Shown piece by piece: positions 17,361-26,018 of a stretch of 64,000 nucleotides of DNA. The notes under the pieces were generated by a model. It worked only from the letters and a program-made list of their open reading frames with translations, did not search any database and was not told the DNA's origin. Position numbers and translations under genes: made by a program. This DNA comes from Amycolatopsis umgeniensis (lineage in GTDB: Bacteria > Actinomycetota > Actinomycetes > Mycobacteriales > Pseudonocardiaceae), in NCBI RefSeq assembly GCF_014205155.1, contig NZ_JACHMX010000001.1:7440001-7504000 (forward strand), given 5' to 3'. Within the stretch, counting starts at the first letter, position 1, and each line of letters begins with the position of its first letter.

Positions 17361-18233
17361 CTACGGCTGAGGGCCGACCTTCGCGACCGCGCGGGCGCCC
17401 AGGCGGGTGCCCGCGCGAAGAACCTCCACAGTCGACTCGCCGCGCAGCCACGCCGCCAGCACACCGGCGTCGAAGGCGTCCCCGGCACCGGTGGAGTCGA
17501 CGCAGTCGGCGGGCTCCGAGGGCACCGAGGTGATGGTGCCGCCCGCGTCGACCCAGCTGGCGCCGTCGAGACCGGCGGTGACGACGACCTCGCCCACGTA
17601 GTCCAGCAGTTCCTTCGCCGCCGCCGGATCGCTCGACCCGGTCAGCGCGACCAGTTCGCTCGTGTTCGGCATCAGCAGGTCGACGCCGCGCACGTCGTCG
17701 AGGAAGCCGGCCGGATCGGTCATCAGCGTCGCCGCCTGCGGATCGACCGACGTCGTCAGCCCGGCCTTCTTCGCCGCCGCGAGAGAGGCGAGAGCCGCGG
17801 GCCGTGACGACGGGTACAAGAGGACGTAGCCCGAGAGGTGCAGGTGGCTCGCCCCGCTCAGCGCCTGCTCGGTGATGTCCTCGGGGGCGAACTTCGCGTT
17901 CGCGCCGCGGTCGGCGAGCATGCTCCGCTCGCCGTCGCCGTCGACGAGCACCACGACGCAGAACGTCGGGTCCTCGGGGTCCACCGCGAACTCGCAGCGC
18001 ACGCCCGCCGCTTCCAGCTCGCTCTTCACCATGCGGCCACCCGAATCGTCGCCGATCCGCGCGATCAGCGTGGTCTCCGCTTCCTCGGCACGCAGCCAGA
18101 GCGCGGTGTTCGCGCCCGCGCCGCCACTGGTGAAGTGGACCTTCGCGCGGATGTCGCCGCCGTGCGGGATGGGGCCCTCGTGCCGCGCGACCACGTCGAG
18201 TCCGACGTCGCCGACGACGACGATGCCGCTCAT
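17361..18233 (-). CDS. psuK: PfkB-family sugar kinase, probable pseudouridine kinase
   Basis: A 290-residue ribokinase-fold enzyme. The N-terminal VVVGDVGLDVVA and GGAGANTALWL (sugar-binding GG) and the C-terminal DSTGAGDAFDAG with the catalytic aspartate are clear. The gene overlaps psuG by 4 nt (ATGA), and psuG makes the link to pseudouridine: the kinase would form pseudouridine 5'-phosphate, which PsuG splits to uracil and ribose 5-phosphate. The kinase alone would only be called PfkB; the specific name rests on context. It is slightly shorter than E. coli PsuK (313 residues). Confidence 0.82.
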   Translation of the reverse strand: MSGIVVVGDVGLDVVARHEGPIPHGGDIRAKVHFTSGGAGANTALWLRAEEAETTLIARIGDDSGGRMVKSELEAAGVRCEFAVDPEDPTFCVVVLVDGDGERSMLADRGANAKFAPEDITEQALSGASHLHLSGYVLLYPSSRPAALASLAAAKKAGLTTSVDPQAATLMTDPAGFLDDVRGVDLLMPNTSELVALTGSSDPAAAKELLDYVGEVVVTAGLDGASWVDAGGTITSVPSEPADCVDSTGAGDAFDAGVLAAWLRGESTVEVLRAGTRLGARAVAKVGPQP

Positions 18234-19147
18234 GCCGCGTTCCCGGCGAGCGCGACGGCGACCTCGGTGGCCAGTGCCGCGTTGGACAAAACCAGCGCCT
18301 CGTTGGCGTCGAGGCTCACGCCGCCGCTCGCGGTGTGGAAATGCTCCAGCAGCACCGGTGTGACCTCTTTCCCGTGGACCCCTTGCGATTTCAGGAGTTC
18401 CAGTCCCTCGGCGAGCAGCCGGTCGTGCAGTTCCCGGTCCATTTCGGACGCTTCCGGGATCGGATTCGCCAGCAGTACACCGGAATCGGCGTGCGCCCGG
18501 TGCGCGGCGATGACCGCGGCCGCCTGCGCGGCGTCGTCGACCCGCCACGGCACCTCGAAGCCGGACGAGCGGAGGTAGAACGCGGGGAACTCGCCGGTGC
18601 GGTAGCCCAGTACGGGCACCGAGTTGGTCTCCAGCAGCTCCAGCGTCGCCGCGATGTCCAGTACCGACTTCACCCCGGAGCAGACGACCGTGGTCGGCAC
18701 CTTCGCGAGTACGCCCAGATCCGCCGAGACGTCCCAGCTCTGCGCCGCGCCCTGGTGCACGCCGCCCAGCCCGCCGGTGGCGAACATGCCGATCCTGGCA
18801 GCGGCGGCCAGCGCGGCGGTGCTCGCGACCGTCGTCGCGCCGGACCGGCCGAGGCCGACGGCGGGGCCGATGTCGCGCAGGGAGAGTTTGTCCAGGTCCG
18901 CGCCGGGCGCGCAGACGCGCTCCAGCTGCTCGCCGGTGAGCCCGATCAGGGGGACGCCGTCGAGTACGGCGATCGTCGCGGGAACGGCGCCGCCGTCGCG
19001 CACGACCTTCTCCAGCCGCCGGGCGACGTCGAGATTGCGGCCGGGCGGGAGACCGTGGGAGAGGATGGTGCTCTCCAGTGCGACGACGGGGTCACCGTCG
19101 GCGAGGGCGGAGGCGACCTCTTCGTGAAGGGACAGTTGCGGAGTCAC
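18230..19147 (-). CDS. psuG: Pseudouridine-5'-phosphate glycosidase
   Basis: A 305-residue PsuG. The whole chain matches the family: VVALESTILSHGLP near residue 22, VPATIAVLDG, the FATGGLGGVHQG block near residues 121-132, VVCSGVKSVLDI with the active-site lysine, LANPIPE, and the C-terminal ANEALVLSNAALA. It breaks the C-C glycosidic bond of pseudouridine 5'-phosphate. It is read from a GTG 9 bp after the HD-protein gene and overlaps psuK, so the order HD-psuG-psuK is one operon. No ribosome-binding site is clear. Confidence 0.93.
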   Translation of the reverse strand: MTPQLSLHEEVASALADGDPVVALESTILSHGLPPGRNLDVARRLEKVVRDGGAVPATIAVLDGVPLIGLTGEQLERVCAPGADLDKLSLRDIGPAVGLGRSGATTVASTAALAAAARIGMFATGGLGGVHQGAAQSWDVSADLGVLAKVPTTVVCSGVKSVLDIAATLELLETNSVPVLGYRTGEFPAFYLRSSGFEVPWRVDDAAQAAAVIAAHRAHADSGVLLANPIPEASEMDRELHDRLLAEGLELLKSQGVHGKEVTPVLLEHFHTASGGVSLDANEALVLSNAALATEVAVALAGNAA

Positions 19148-19156
19148 GAACGAACA

Positions 19157-19801
19157 TCATCGGTGATGTGGGTCCGCGTCACGCCATCGGGTCAGCTCGC
19201 CCGCGAGGTTCTCCCGCGCCTTGCTCTCCCAGCGTGCCCGCGCGATCTCGCTGCGATACAGCCGCGGCCGGGCGAGCAGGCTCTCCAGCACGGTCGCGCG
19301 TCCGACGCGCCAGTCCTCGTCCGAATAGATCGAGTACTCCTCCCGGACACCGCTCGCGTACTCCTGGTAGCCCTCCGGTGAGGCGCCGAGAATCGCGAGG
19401 TCGGCGTCGAGCAGGGCGGTGGCGAGGAGGTCGTCGTCCGGGGCGGCGTGGTGGATCGTGCTGAGGACCAGATCCTCCGCACGGGTGATCTCGGCCTCGG
19501 GGACCCTGGCGTTGGTGAGCTCGTCACGGGTCCAGGCCGCGCTGGCCTGCTCGTCCTCGCCGGGGCGGGCGTCGTAGACGACGTCGTGCGTCCAGGCGGC
19601 GATGGCGACGAGGGCTCGCTCGCGGGAGCTCAGGCCGAAGGCGACGGCGAGGGCGCCGCTGTCCCGGGCGACGGCCTTGGCGTGCCGGAGATCGTGATAG
19701 CGGCGATGCGGTTCGGCGTAGCGGGTTTCGAGGTCGTTCCACGCGACGGCGGCGATCCGGTGATCGCCACCGAGCCTGGTGATCGCGGTCGGCCAGTCCA
19801 T
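19157..19801 (-). CDS. HD-superfamily phosphohydrolase-like protein (COG4339 type)
   Basis: A 214-residue HD-domain protein. Metal ligands are visible as RRYHDLRHA near residue 34, WTHDVVYD near residues 70-77 (the HD pair), STIHHA near 114 and DADLAILG near 131. These match the predicted metal-dependent HD phosphohydrolases whose substrates are unknown. It is the first gene before psuG-psuK (9-bp gap), so a nucleotide-related role is plausible but not shown. It starts 1 bp after the stop of the upstream spo0M-like gene. Confidence 0.85.
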   Translation of the reverse strand: MDWPTAITRLGGDHRIAAVAWNDLETRYAEPHRRYHDLRHAKAVARDSGALAVAFGLSSRERALVAIAAWTHDVVYDARPGEDEQASAAWTRDELTNARVPEAEITRAEDLVLSTIHHAAPDDDLLATALLDADLAILGASPEGYQEYASGVREEYSIYSDEDWRVGRATVLESLLARPRLYRSEIARARWESKARENLAGELTRWRDADPHHR

Positions 19802-19802
19802 C

Positions 19803-20609
19803 TCAGTCGAAGATTCCGCGCGCTTTGGCCACTTCGTGCAGCCAGCCCTCGAGCTGCGGCTCCCAGTTGACCCGTTCCAGCGCCGCGTGGTCGACCTTGA
19901 ACAGGCCGAGGAACTCCTGGCCGCGGCCGCCGAACCCGCCGCTCTTGGACACCCGGACCCGTTTCGTCACCTCCAGCACGACCTGCGTCTCCGCCGCCGA
20001 GGACAGGAAGGTCACCGCCACCGAGGTGAAGACGGGCGCGAACCGCGGCGAGGGGGTGAAGCGGATCTCCTGGAAGAACGGGAGCTGCTGGGTCGCGCCG
20101 TTGATCCGGCCGCGTTCCAGCACGGCCTCGCGGAAGACGAAGCCGATCCGGCTGAAGGCGTCCAAGATCCTTTTCTGCGCGGGCAGCGGCTCGATCGAGG
20201 CGCCGTCGACGTCGACCGGGTCGGTGACGGAGTTCGCGATGTCGAGGCTGGTCTGCAGGCCGACGGCCATCCCGTGCAGCGGTTTGCCGAAGACACTGGA
20301 GATCGGCGTCTCCCAGGGCAGGGCGACCTCGAACGGGATCCGGACCTGCTGGCCCGGTCCGATCCGCTCGCTGCCCGCCAGCTGCTGGGTGCCGAACTCG
20401 AGGTCCTCGACGCCGGGGGAGCGCTCGTCCGGCGTCTGGACGCGGGCGAGCAGCTTCACCGAGAGACCGTTGATCTCTTGATCGACTTCGCCGCCGAGCA
20501 GCAGGACCTCGCCGCGCAGGGGACGGCCGGGGGAGACCGAGCGGTCGAGCAGCCGGGCGTCGATCTTCGCCCCGCCCGAACCGAATGTCGCGAGCACCTT
20601 CTGGAACAT
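19803..20609 (-). CDS. Spo0M/SpoOM-like sporulation control protein, arrestin fold
   Basis: A 268-residue homologue of Bacillus Spo0M. The N-terminal half (about residues 1-130) has the arrestin-like beta-sandwich pattern (VDARLL..SVSPGRPLRGEVLL, then ERIGPGQQVRIPFEVALPWETPI). The second half ends in a DHAALE...W..LEGWLHEVA helix. Spo0M affects sporulation and cell division in Bacillus; in actinomycetes its role is unclear. A close upstream GGAGG is not seen; the region before the ATG faces DUF3039, divergent across 58 bp. It is the first gene of the group spo0M-HD-psuG-psuK. Confidence 0.85.
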   Translation of the reverse strand: MFQKVLATFGSGGAKIDARLLDRSVSPGRPLRGEVLLLGGEVDQEINGLSVKLLARVQTPDERSPGVEDLEFGTQQLAGSERIGPGQQVRIPFEVALPWETPISSVFGKPLHGMAVGLQTSLDIANSVTDPVDVDGASIEPLPAQKRILDAFSRIGFVFREAVLERGRINGATQQLPFFQEIRFTPSPRFAPVFTSVAVTFLSSAAETQVVLEVTKRVRVSKSGGFGGRGQEFLGLFKVDHAALERVNWEPQLEGWLHEVAKARGIFD

Positions 20610-20667
20610 GGGCGAGATCCTGCCAGGTCGCCGGTGTGCGCAGGAGGATTTGGGGCATTATGGAGGG

Positions 20668-20910
20668 GTGAGTACACAGACCCTTCCGAAGCCGGATACC
20701 CGTCCCGAGGGCACCGACGGCACCGATGACGACGCGCCGAAGATGTTCCACTACGTGCGCAAGAACAAGATCGCCGAAAGCGCGGTCATGGGCACGCACG
20801 TGGTGGCGCTGTGCGGCGAGGTCTTCCCGGTGACGAAGTCGGCGAAGCCCGGTTCGCCGGTCTGCCCCGACTGCAAGAAGATCTACGACGGTCTCAAGCC
20901 GGGCGACTGA
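20668..20910 (+). CDS. DUF3039 zinc-ribbon-like protein
   Basis: An 80-residue acidic protein of the actinobacterial DUF3039 family. After a disordered start (STQTLPKPDTRPEGTDGTDDD) come MFHYVRKNKI, a cysteine in VALCGEVFPV and CPDC near residue 67, probably a zinc site together with a histidine. The function is unknown. The GTG at 20668 is chosen because the conserved STQTLPKP begins there. GGAGG lies only 1 nt upstream, too close to work, while CATTAT ends 6 nt upstream, so leaderless translation is likely. Confidence 0.85.
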   Translation: MSTQTLPKPDTRPEGTDGTDDDAPKMFHYVRKNKIAESAVMGTHVVALCGEVFPVTKSAKPGSPVCPDCKKIYDGLKPGD

Positions 20911-20973
20911 CGGTTGACGGTCCGGTGTCCGAAACCGGACAAAATCTGAAAATCCTTCACATGGTGGCTGCCC

Positions 20974-21025
20974 GTCCCGGTTTTCGCTGGTAATTCAGTA
21001 CCCGCCAGCGAAAACCCGTCGGGAC
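20974..21025. promoter_or_regulatory. Long hairpin before the secreted-protein gene
   Basis: GGTTTTCGCTGG (20979-20990) pairs perfectly with CCAGCGAAAACC (21005-21016), and GTCCC (20974-20978) pairs with GGGAC (21021-21025). The last pairs overlap the GGGACGGAG that serves as ribosome-binding site for the ATG at 21035. It can be the terminator of DUF3039 or a structure that hides the ribosome-binding site. Confidence 0.55.
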
Positions 21026-21034
21026 GGAGCCTTC

Positions 21035-22348
21035 ATGCGCAGAACCGGGATTCGTGCTCGCTATCGCCCCCCCCGCGTTTATCGTCTGTTTTCGTTTTTT
21101 GTTTTATGTTAATTTTTTATTTTATTTGTTAATTTTTTTTTTTTGGTTCCGTTTTTATATTTTTGGGTTTTATTTGGTTCTATTTTTTTGTTTCGATTTT
21201 TTCTTAATTATGTTTTTACTCTCATTAAAAACTAAAAATATTTTAAAAAAAATAAATATAAATTGGATTATTCTTGTCGTTAATTCCTTTTATTTGTTTT
21301 TTGGGGTTTTTTTTTTCGTGTTTTTAGTTTCCTTTTTATTTTTATTTTTTTGGTTTATCGTTTTTTTTCGTTTTTATTAGTCTTTATGTTTTTAGTTTAC
21401 GGGCGGTTCGGGTTTTGTTCTTTTTTTTTTATTTTGGTTTCTTTTTTTTTTTTGTTTTTTTTTTTTTTTTTCTTTGCTACACTGGTTTTGTTTTGTTTTG
21501 CTCTCTTTTTTTTTGGTTTTTCCTCCTTTTTGTTTGTTTTTCGGTTTTTGCTCGCGGTCTTCACCCCCGCCGCGGCCCAGGCCGTGACGGGCTGGACCAC
21601 GGTCGGCTCGGACAACGCCCGCCCGCTCGACGAGGGCCAGGGCTTGGCCACCATCGAGCGGCCGTCCGGGACCATCTACCGCTACACCGGGATCACGACA
21701 GTCCCCGTCAACCTGTCTTCGCAGGGTTGGAACCACATCGGCGACCCGGGGTCGGCGCAAGGCTGGTACGTCGAGCCGTACCAGCGCGACGACAGGGGCG
21801 CGAAGCTCTTCCGCGTCGAGTCGCCCAACGGCACCTGGACGAACTACACGCACGCGCTGGAATCGTGGGAAGCGAACAACAACTCGTTCGCCGCCGTGAC
21901 CCCCGACGCGCGCTGGATGGTGGCGGGCGAGTGGGGCACGATGGACAGGCTCCTCGTGCACCCGATGCCCGGCGTCGCGCATACGAACCCGTCGGCGAAC
22001 CTGCCGTACTCGTCCGCGATCCGGCTCGACAAGCCGGTGCGGGACATCCAGGGCTGCGACTTCGTCACCGCGACGCGGCTGCTGTGCGCGTCCGACGATC
22101 CCGAGGGTTCGCTGTTCGGGACGACCAAACCGCTGCTGCAGGTCGATCTTTCCGGTGCGCTGTCCGGCTCGGACGTCGCCGGGCGGGTGACGTCGCTGGG
22201 GCAGCTGCCGTTGAAGAGCACCTGCAGCGGGAATTTCGAGACCGAGGGCATCGACGTCGCCGCCGACGGGACCCTGCGGGTCGTCGTGCTGTCGCCCTCG
22301 TGGTGCGTGGCGTTCGACAGCAAGACGTGGCGGTTCCGGAAGGCGTGA
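21035..22348 (+). CDS. Secreted protein of unknown function, signal-peptide region interrupted by T-rich sequence
   Basis: From about 21550 to the stop at 22348 the frame encodes a normal GC-rich protein of about 265 residues. It starts with the end of a signal peptide (LLAVFTPAAAQA) and has an exported domain rich in Trp, Tyr and Gly with three cysteines plus one near the C-terminus. At 21035 an ATG with GGGACGGAG upstream begins a signal-peptide-like start, MRRTGIRARYR. Between them lie about 470 bp of T-rich sequence; the frame from 21035 hits TAA at 21110. The longest uninterrupted frame starts at 21350 but its N-terminus is a meaningless Phe/Leu/Val run. No family is recognised; the pattern suggests a beta-propeller-like exported protein. 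Confidence 0.6.
21078..21548. other. T-rich low-complexity block, about 20% G+C
   Basis: By my count 88 of 420 bases are G or C between 21121 and 21540, against about 70% around it. The plus strand is mostly T with runs up to 17 (21455-21471), and A-rich stretches occur near 21225-21260. There is no gene, repeat unit, inverted end or target duplication. Both edges fall inside one signal-peptide sequence. It looks like a faulty consensus at an assembly gap, but the sequence alone cannot prove that. Confidence 0.9.
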
Positions 22349-22407
22349 GCCGCGCTGGTTCTCGTGAGTGCCTCCCGGTACCGGATCTTGGTCAGCGTCG
22401 AGAGCGC

Positions 22408-22464
22408 ATGTCTCAAAGGGCCCCTTCAGGACGTTGAGCGTCCTGAAGGGGCCCTTTGAGACAT
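22408..22464. repeat. Perfect 26-bp hairpin, AAGG-N3-CCTT type
   Basis: Arms 22408-22433 and 22439-22464 are perfectly complementary around TTGAG. Each arm includes AAGG-GCC-CCTT. It is 60 bp after the secreted-protein stop. The stem is as long as the one at 17300-17354 and built on the same core. Confidence 0.88.
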
Positions 22465-22520
22465 CCTGGACCTGTCGGCTCAGGTCTTGCGGTCCTCGGC
22501 GGCGACGGAGCCTCGGAAAC

Positions 22521-22573
22521 GTCGCGAAAGCCACTTTCGGGACATCAGACGTCCCGAAAGTGGCTTTCGCGAC
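22521..22573. repeat. Nested hairpin, CGAAAG-N3-CTTTCG type, third copy
   Basis: A perfect 23-bp stem with a 7-nt loop (ATCAGAC). The 53-bp core differs from 1609-1661 by a single base on the left arm (G for A), although the surroundings are unrelated. Confidence 0.88.
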
Positions 22574-22684
22574 ACCCGAAGTCGGCAGGCGGGTGAGCGA
22601 AGCGGCACGCCACGCCGCACTTGACTTACCCCTCAACAGAACTGTCCCTCACCACTCGCCCGCCCGGCTGAACGCGAAAAGGCG

Positions 22685-22723
22685 AAAGGCGCGCCGGGCG
22701 TCCCACCGGCCCGGCGTGCCTTT
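22685..22723 (-). terminator. Terminator of the RND exporter gene
   Basis: A 14-bp stem (AAAGGC[G/A]CGCCGGG type) with one wobble and an 11-nt loop, 21 bp past the RND stop. On the minus strand it is followed by T-rich TTTCGCCTTTTCG, so intrinsic termination is likely. With the two hairpins it fills the 395-bp gap at 22349-22743. Confidence 0.65.
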
Positions 22724-22743
22724 CTCCCCCCCCGCCCCCAGGT

Positions 22744-25700
22744 CTACGAAGTCGGCTCGGGCGTCAGCGTCTCGGAAGCCGGAGCCTCCGAAGACCGCGA
22801 ACGCCGGGCCTCCTTCTTCGCGCGGCGCTTCTCTTTCCGCGTCTCGACAGTCGTGTACAGCGTCGGCACCAGGATCAGCGTCAGCAGGGTCGAGCTGACC
22901 AGTCCGCCGATCACCACGATCGCGAGCGGCTGCCCGATGAACCCGCCCTGGCCGGTGAGGCCGAGCGCCATCGGGACCAGCGCGAAGATGGTCGCCGCGG
23001 CGGTCATCAGGATCGGCCGCAGCCGTCGCCTGCCGCCTTCGACCACCGCTTCGGACACGCTCATCCCCGAAGCCCGGTACTGGTTGATCAGGTCGATCAG
23101 CACGATCGCGTTGGTCACCACGATGCCGACGAGCATCAGCATCCCGATCAGCGCGGGCAGGCCCAGCGCGGTCCCGGTGGCCAGCAGCAGCCCGATCGCG
23201 CCGGTCGCCGCGAACGGGATCGACACCAGCAGGATCAGCGGCTGGAGCAGGCTGCGGAACGTCGCGACCATGATCAGGTACACGATCGCGACCGCGGCCA
23301 GCAGCGCGAGGAACAGGTTCCCGAAGGCCTCCTGCTGATCCTCGCTGACGCCGCCGAGCTTGTACGCCGCGCCGCCGGTGAAGGTCAGACCGTCCAGTTT
23401 GGACTGGATGGCCTTCGTGGTGGCGGCCAGGTCCGCGCCGGTGTTCTTGGCGGTGACCGTGGTGCTCAGCTCGCCCGAGGTGCGGTGCACCGCGGCGGGG
23501 CCGTCCACAGTGGACACGTTCGCCACCGAGTCGAGCCGGACGACGCCGGTCGCGCTCGGGATCGGCAGCGCCTTGACCGCGTCCACCGACACCGGGGCCG
23601 TGCCCGCCCGCAGCACGATGTCCGTGCGCTGGCCGTCCACCGGCAGCTGGGTCACCGTGCGGCCGGCGATCGCCTGGTTCGCGATCTGGCCGATCGTCGT
23701 CGCCGAAAGCCCGCTCGCGGCGGCCTTGGCGGCGTCGACCTCGACCTGCACGCGCGGCGAGCCCTGCGCGAGGTCACTGGTCACCTCGGTCAGCTCCGGC
23801 ACCGAGGACAGGGCCTGGCGGACCTGCTCGGCGGCGGGCTTCAGCGAGGCTTCGTCGGGAGCGGTGACGGTGATCGAGACCCCGTCGGAGTTGAAGCCGC
23901 CGGCTTCGGCGCCGATCTTGACCTCGCCGAGTTCCGGCTTGTCCAGCTTGCCGCGCAAGCGATCCGAGAGCGCGTCGAGGTCGGTGTCCTTGGCGACGGT
24001 GACCTGGATGTTGGTCGCCGTGCCGCCACCGCCGCCGAAGAAGCTGCCTCCGCCGATGCTGACCTGGTACGTCTCGACGGCGGGTTCGGCGGCGAGCGCC
24101 TGTTCCACCGCGCCGGCGGCCTTCTCCTTGGCCTCGGGACTGGTACCGGGCGGCAGTTTCTGCGAAAGGCTCAGCGTCGTCGAGCCGGACTGGTCGAGGA
24201 AGTTCGTGTTCAGCTGCGACGCCAGCCCGACCGTGCCGCCGAAGATGATCAGCGCCAGCAGGACCACGGTGACCCGGCGACGGGTGGCGAACCGGATCAC
24301 CGGCACGTATCCGCGCTGCAGCAGCCCGCGACGTTCCTTGTCCTCCGCGGCTTGCCGCGTGAGCTCGGCTTCGTGCTCGTTCGCGGGGGTCTTGGGCGGC
24401 TTGAGGAACCAGTACGCCAGCACCGGCACGATCGTCAGCGAGACCAGCAGCGACGCCAGCAGCGCCACGGTGACGGTGATCGCGAACGGCGAGAACAGCT
24501 CGCCGACGAAACCGCCGACGAAGGCGATCGGCAGGAACACCGCGACCGTGGTGAGCGTGGACGAGGTCACCGCGCCCGCCACCTCGCGCACGCCGTCGAG
24601 GACCGCGCGCTGTTTTTCCTCGCCGTACGCCAGATGTCGTTTGATGTTCTCCAGTACCACGATCGAGTCGTCGACGACCCGGCCGATGGCGATGGTGAGC
24701 GCGCCGAGGGTGAGCAGGTTCAGCGACAGGTCACCGGTCCACAGCGCGAGCAGTGCCACGACCACCGAAAGCGGGATCGACACCGCCGTCACGAGCGTGG
24801 ACCGCAGCGACATCAGGAACAGCAGGATCACGATGACCGCGAACGCCAGTCCCAGCAGGCCTTCGGTGGTCAGCCCGCTGATCGCGTCCTTGACCGGGGT
24901 GCCCTGGTCGAACACGACGCTCATCTCGGCGCCGATCTTCTTCGACAGCTCGGGCAGCTTGTCCCGCACCGATTCCGAGATCGCGACCGCGTTCCCGTTC
25001 TCCACCATGGTGATCGAGAGCCCGAGGCTCGGCTTGCCGTTGGTGCGCGTGATCGACGTCGGCGGCGCGAAGCCCGCCTGGACGTCCGCGACGTCGCCGA
25101 GCTGCACCGGCTTGGCCGCCTGCGCGCCGGGACGCGACGAAGGTGTCGGCGTCAGGTAGAGGTTCTTGATCGTGTCCACTGTGGTCGGTCCGCCGCCGAC
25201 CTGGACGGTGAGCGTCTTGTCGCCTTCGGTCAGCGTCCCGGCCGGGACGGCGGCACCGGCCGTCTGCAGCGTGGTGGCGATCGACGACGGGTCGACGCCC
25301 GCCGCGGCCAGCTTCGCGTAGTCCAGCGCGATGGTGACCCGCGGCTGCCGCGCACCGGTCACGTCGACCTCGCGGACGCCGTCGATCTTGCGCAGTTCCG
25401 GCGCGACCTCCCCGGTCAGCGCGGGCGCGAGCGCCTGCGGGTCGCCGGTGGTCCCGGCGGCGAGCAGCACGACCGGCAGGTCGTCGGTGGAACCCGCCGA
25501 CACCGTCGGTTCGCTGTTCTGCGGCAGCCGTGCCTTGACCCCGTCGACGACGCGCTGGATCTGCCCGACGGCCGCGTCGATGTCCGTGCCGAATTCGAAC
25601 TGCGCGGTGATCCGCGACAGGCCCTCCGACGACGTCGAGTTCAGTTCTTCGAGCCCTTTCAGGCCCTGGAGCCCGCCCTCGAGCGGTTCGGTGACCTGGC

Positions 25701-25884
25701 GGTCGACCGCGTCCGGCGACGCGCCCGCGTACGGCGTGATGATCTGCGCCTGCGGGAACTGCAACGACGGGAACAGCTGCTGCTTCAGCTGCGGCAGGGC
25801 GAAGGCGCCGAAGCCGATCACCACCAGGGCGAGCAGCCCGATGAGACTTCGATTGCGCAGGCTCAGTCTGGCCAGCGTGGACAT
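22744..25884 (-). CDS. RND-superfamily efflux permease (HAE1/SwrC type), stand-alone
   Basis: A 1046-residue RND exporter. TM1 is near residues 12-30 (IGLLALVVIGFGAFALP), followed by a large periplasmic-type loop to about 330, TM2-TM6, TM7 near 540, a second loop and TM8-TM12. The TM4 aspartate pair of the proton relay is present (GRVVDDSIVVLENIKRH). In a Gram-positive cell the loops face the wall. No membrane fusion protein or TolC gene is adjacent, as for Bacillus SwrC (YerP), which exports surfactin. Proton-driven efflux of amphipathic compounds is expected. The tail is charged (RKEKRRAKKEARRSR). A weak GGGGGAT lies before the ATG. Confidence 0.92.
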   Translation of the reverse strand: MSTLARLSLRNRSLIGLLALVVIGFGAFALPQLKQQLFPSLQFPQAQIITPYAGASPDAVDRQVTEPLEGGLQGLKGLEELNSTSSEGLSRITAQFEFGTDIDAAVGQIQRVVDGVKARLPQNSEPTVSAGSTDDLPVVLLAAGTTGDPQALAPALTGEVAPELRKIDGVREVDVTGARQPRVTIALDYAKLAAAGVDPSSIATTLQTAGAAVPAGTLTEGDKTLTVQVGGGPTTVDTIKNLYLTPTPSSRPGAQAAKPVQLGDVADVQAGFAPPTSITRTNGKPSLGLSITMVENGNAVAISESVRDKLPELSKKIGAEMSVVFDQGTPVKDAISGLTTEGLLGLAFAVIVILLFLMSLRSTLVTAVSIPLSVVVALLALWTGDLSLNLLTLGALTIAIGRVVDDSIVVLENIKRHLAYGEEKQRAVLDGVREVAGAVTSSTLTTVAVFLPIAFVGGFVGELFSPFAITVTVALLASLLVSLTIVPVLAYWFLKPPKTPANEHEAELTRQAAEDKERRGLLQRGYVPVIRFATRRRVTVVLLALIIFGGTVGLASQLNTNFLDQSGSTTLSLSQKLPPGTSPEAKEKAAGAVEQALAAEPAVETYQVSIGGGSFFGGGGGTATNIQVTVAKDTDLDALSDRLRGKLDKPELGEVKIGAEAGGFNSDGVSITVTAPDEASLKPAAEQVRQALSSVPELTEVTSDLAQGSPRVQVEVDAAKAAASGLSATTIGQIANQAIAGRTVTQLPVDGQRTDIVLRAGTAPVSVDAVKALPIPSATGVVRLDSVANVSTVDGPAAVHRTSGELSTTVTAKNTGADLAATTKAIQSKLDGLTFTGGAAYKLGGVSEDQQEAFGNLFLALLAAVAIVYLIMVATFRSLLQPLILLVSIPFAATGAIGLLLATGTALGLPALIGMLMLVGIVVTNAIVLIDLINQYRASGMSVSEAVVEGGRRRLRPILMTAAATIFALVPMALGLTGQGGFIGQPLAIVVIGGLVSSTLLTLILVPTLYTTVETRKEKRRAKKEARRSRSSEAPASETLTPEPTS

Positions 25885-26018
25885 GACGGGATCCCCCAGA
25901 AAGGCAACTCGGGAACGTGCGGATTACCGCGAGCTTTTCATGGCGGAGGGCGGACTGGATTCACACCACGGGTGGAATCGGAGTACGACTTCGGGATGAG
26001 GTCATCCCCCGACCGGTG

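Noticed and set aside
21054..21380. A 108-residue frame rich in Phe, Leu and Ile inside the T-rich block
   Set aside because: Its composition is just that of poly-T read as TTT/TTA/ATT; no ribosome-binding site, no homology, and it crosses the likely artefact.
21078..21548. An AT-rich horizontally acquired island or insertion sequence
   Set aside because: No coding content, no transposase, no inverted ends or target duplication; the homopolymer-like composition is unlike any natural donor gene.
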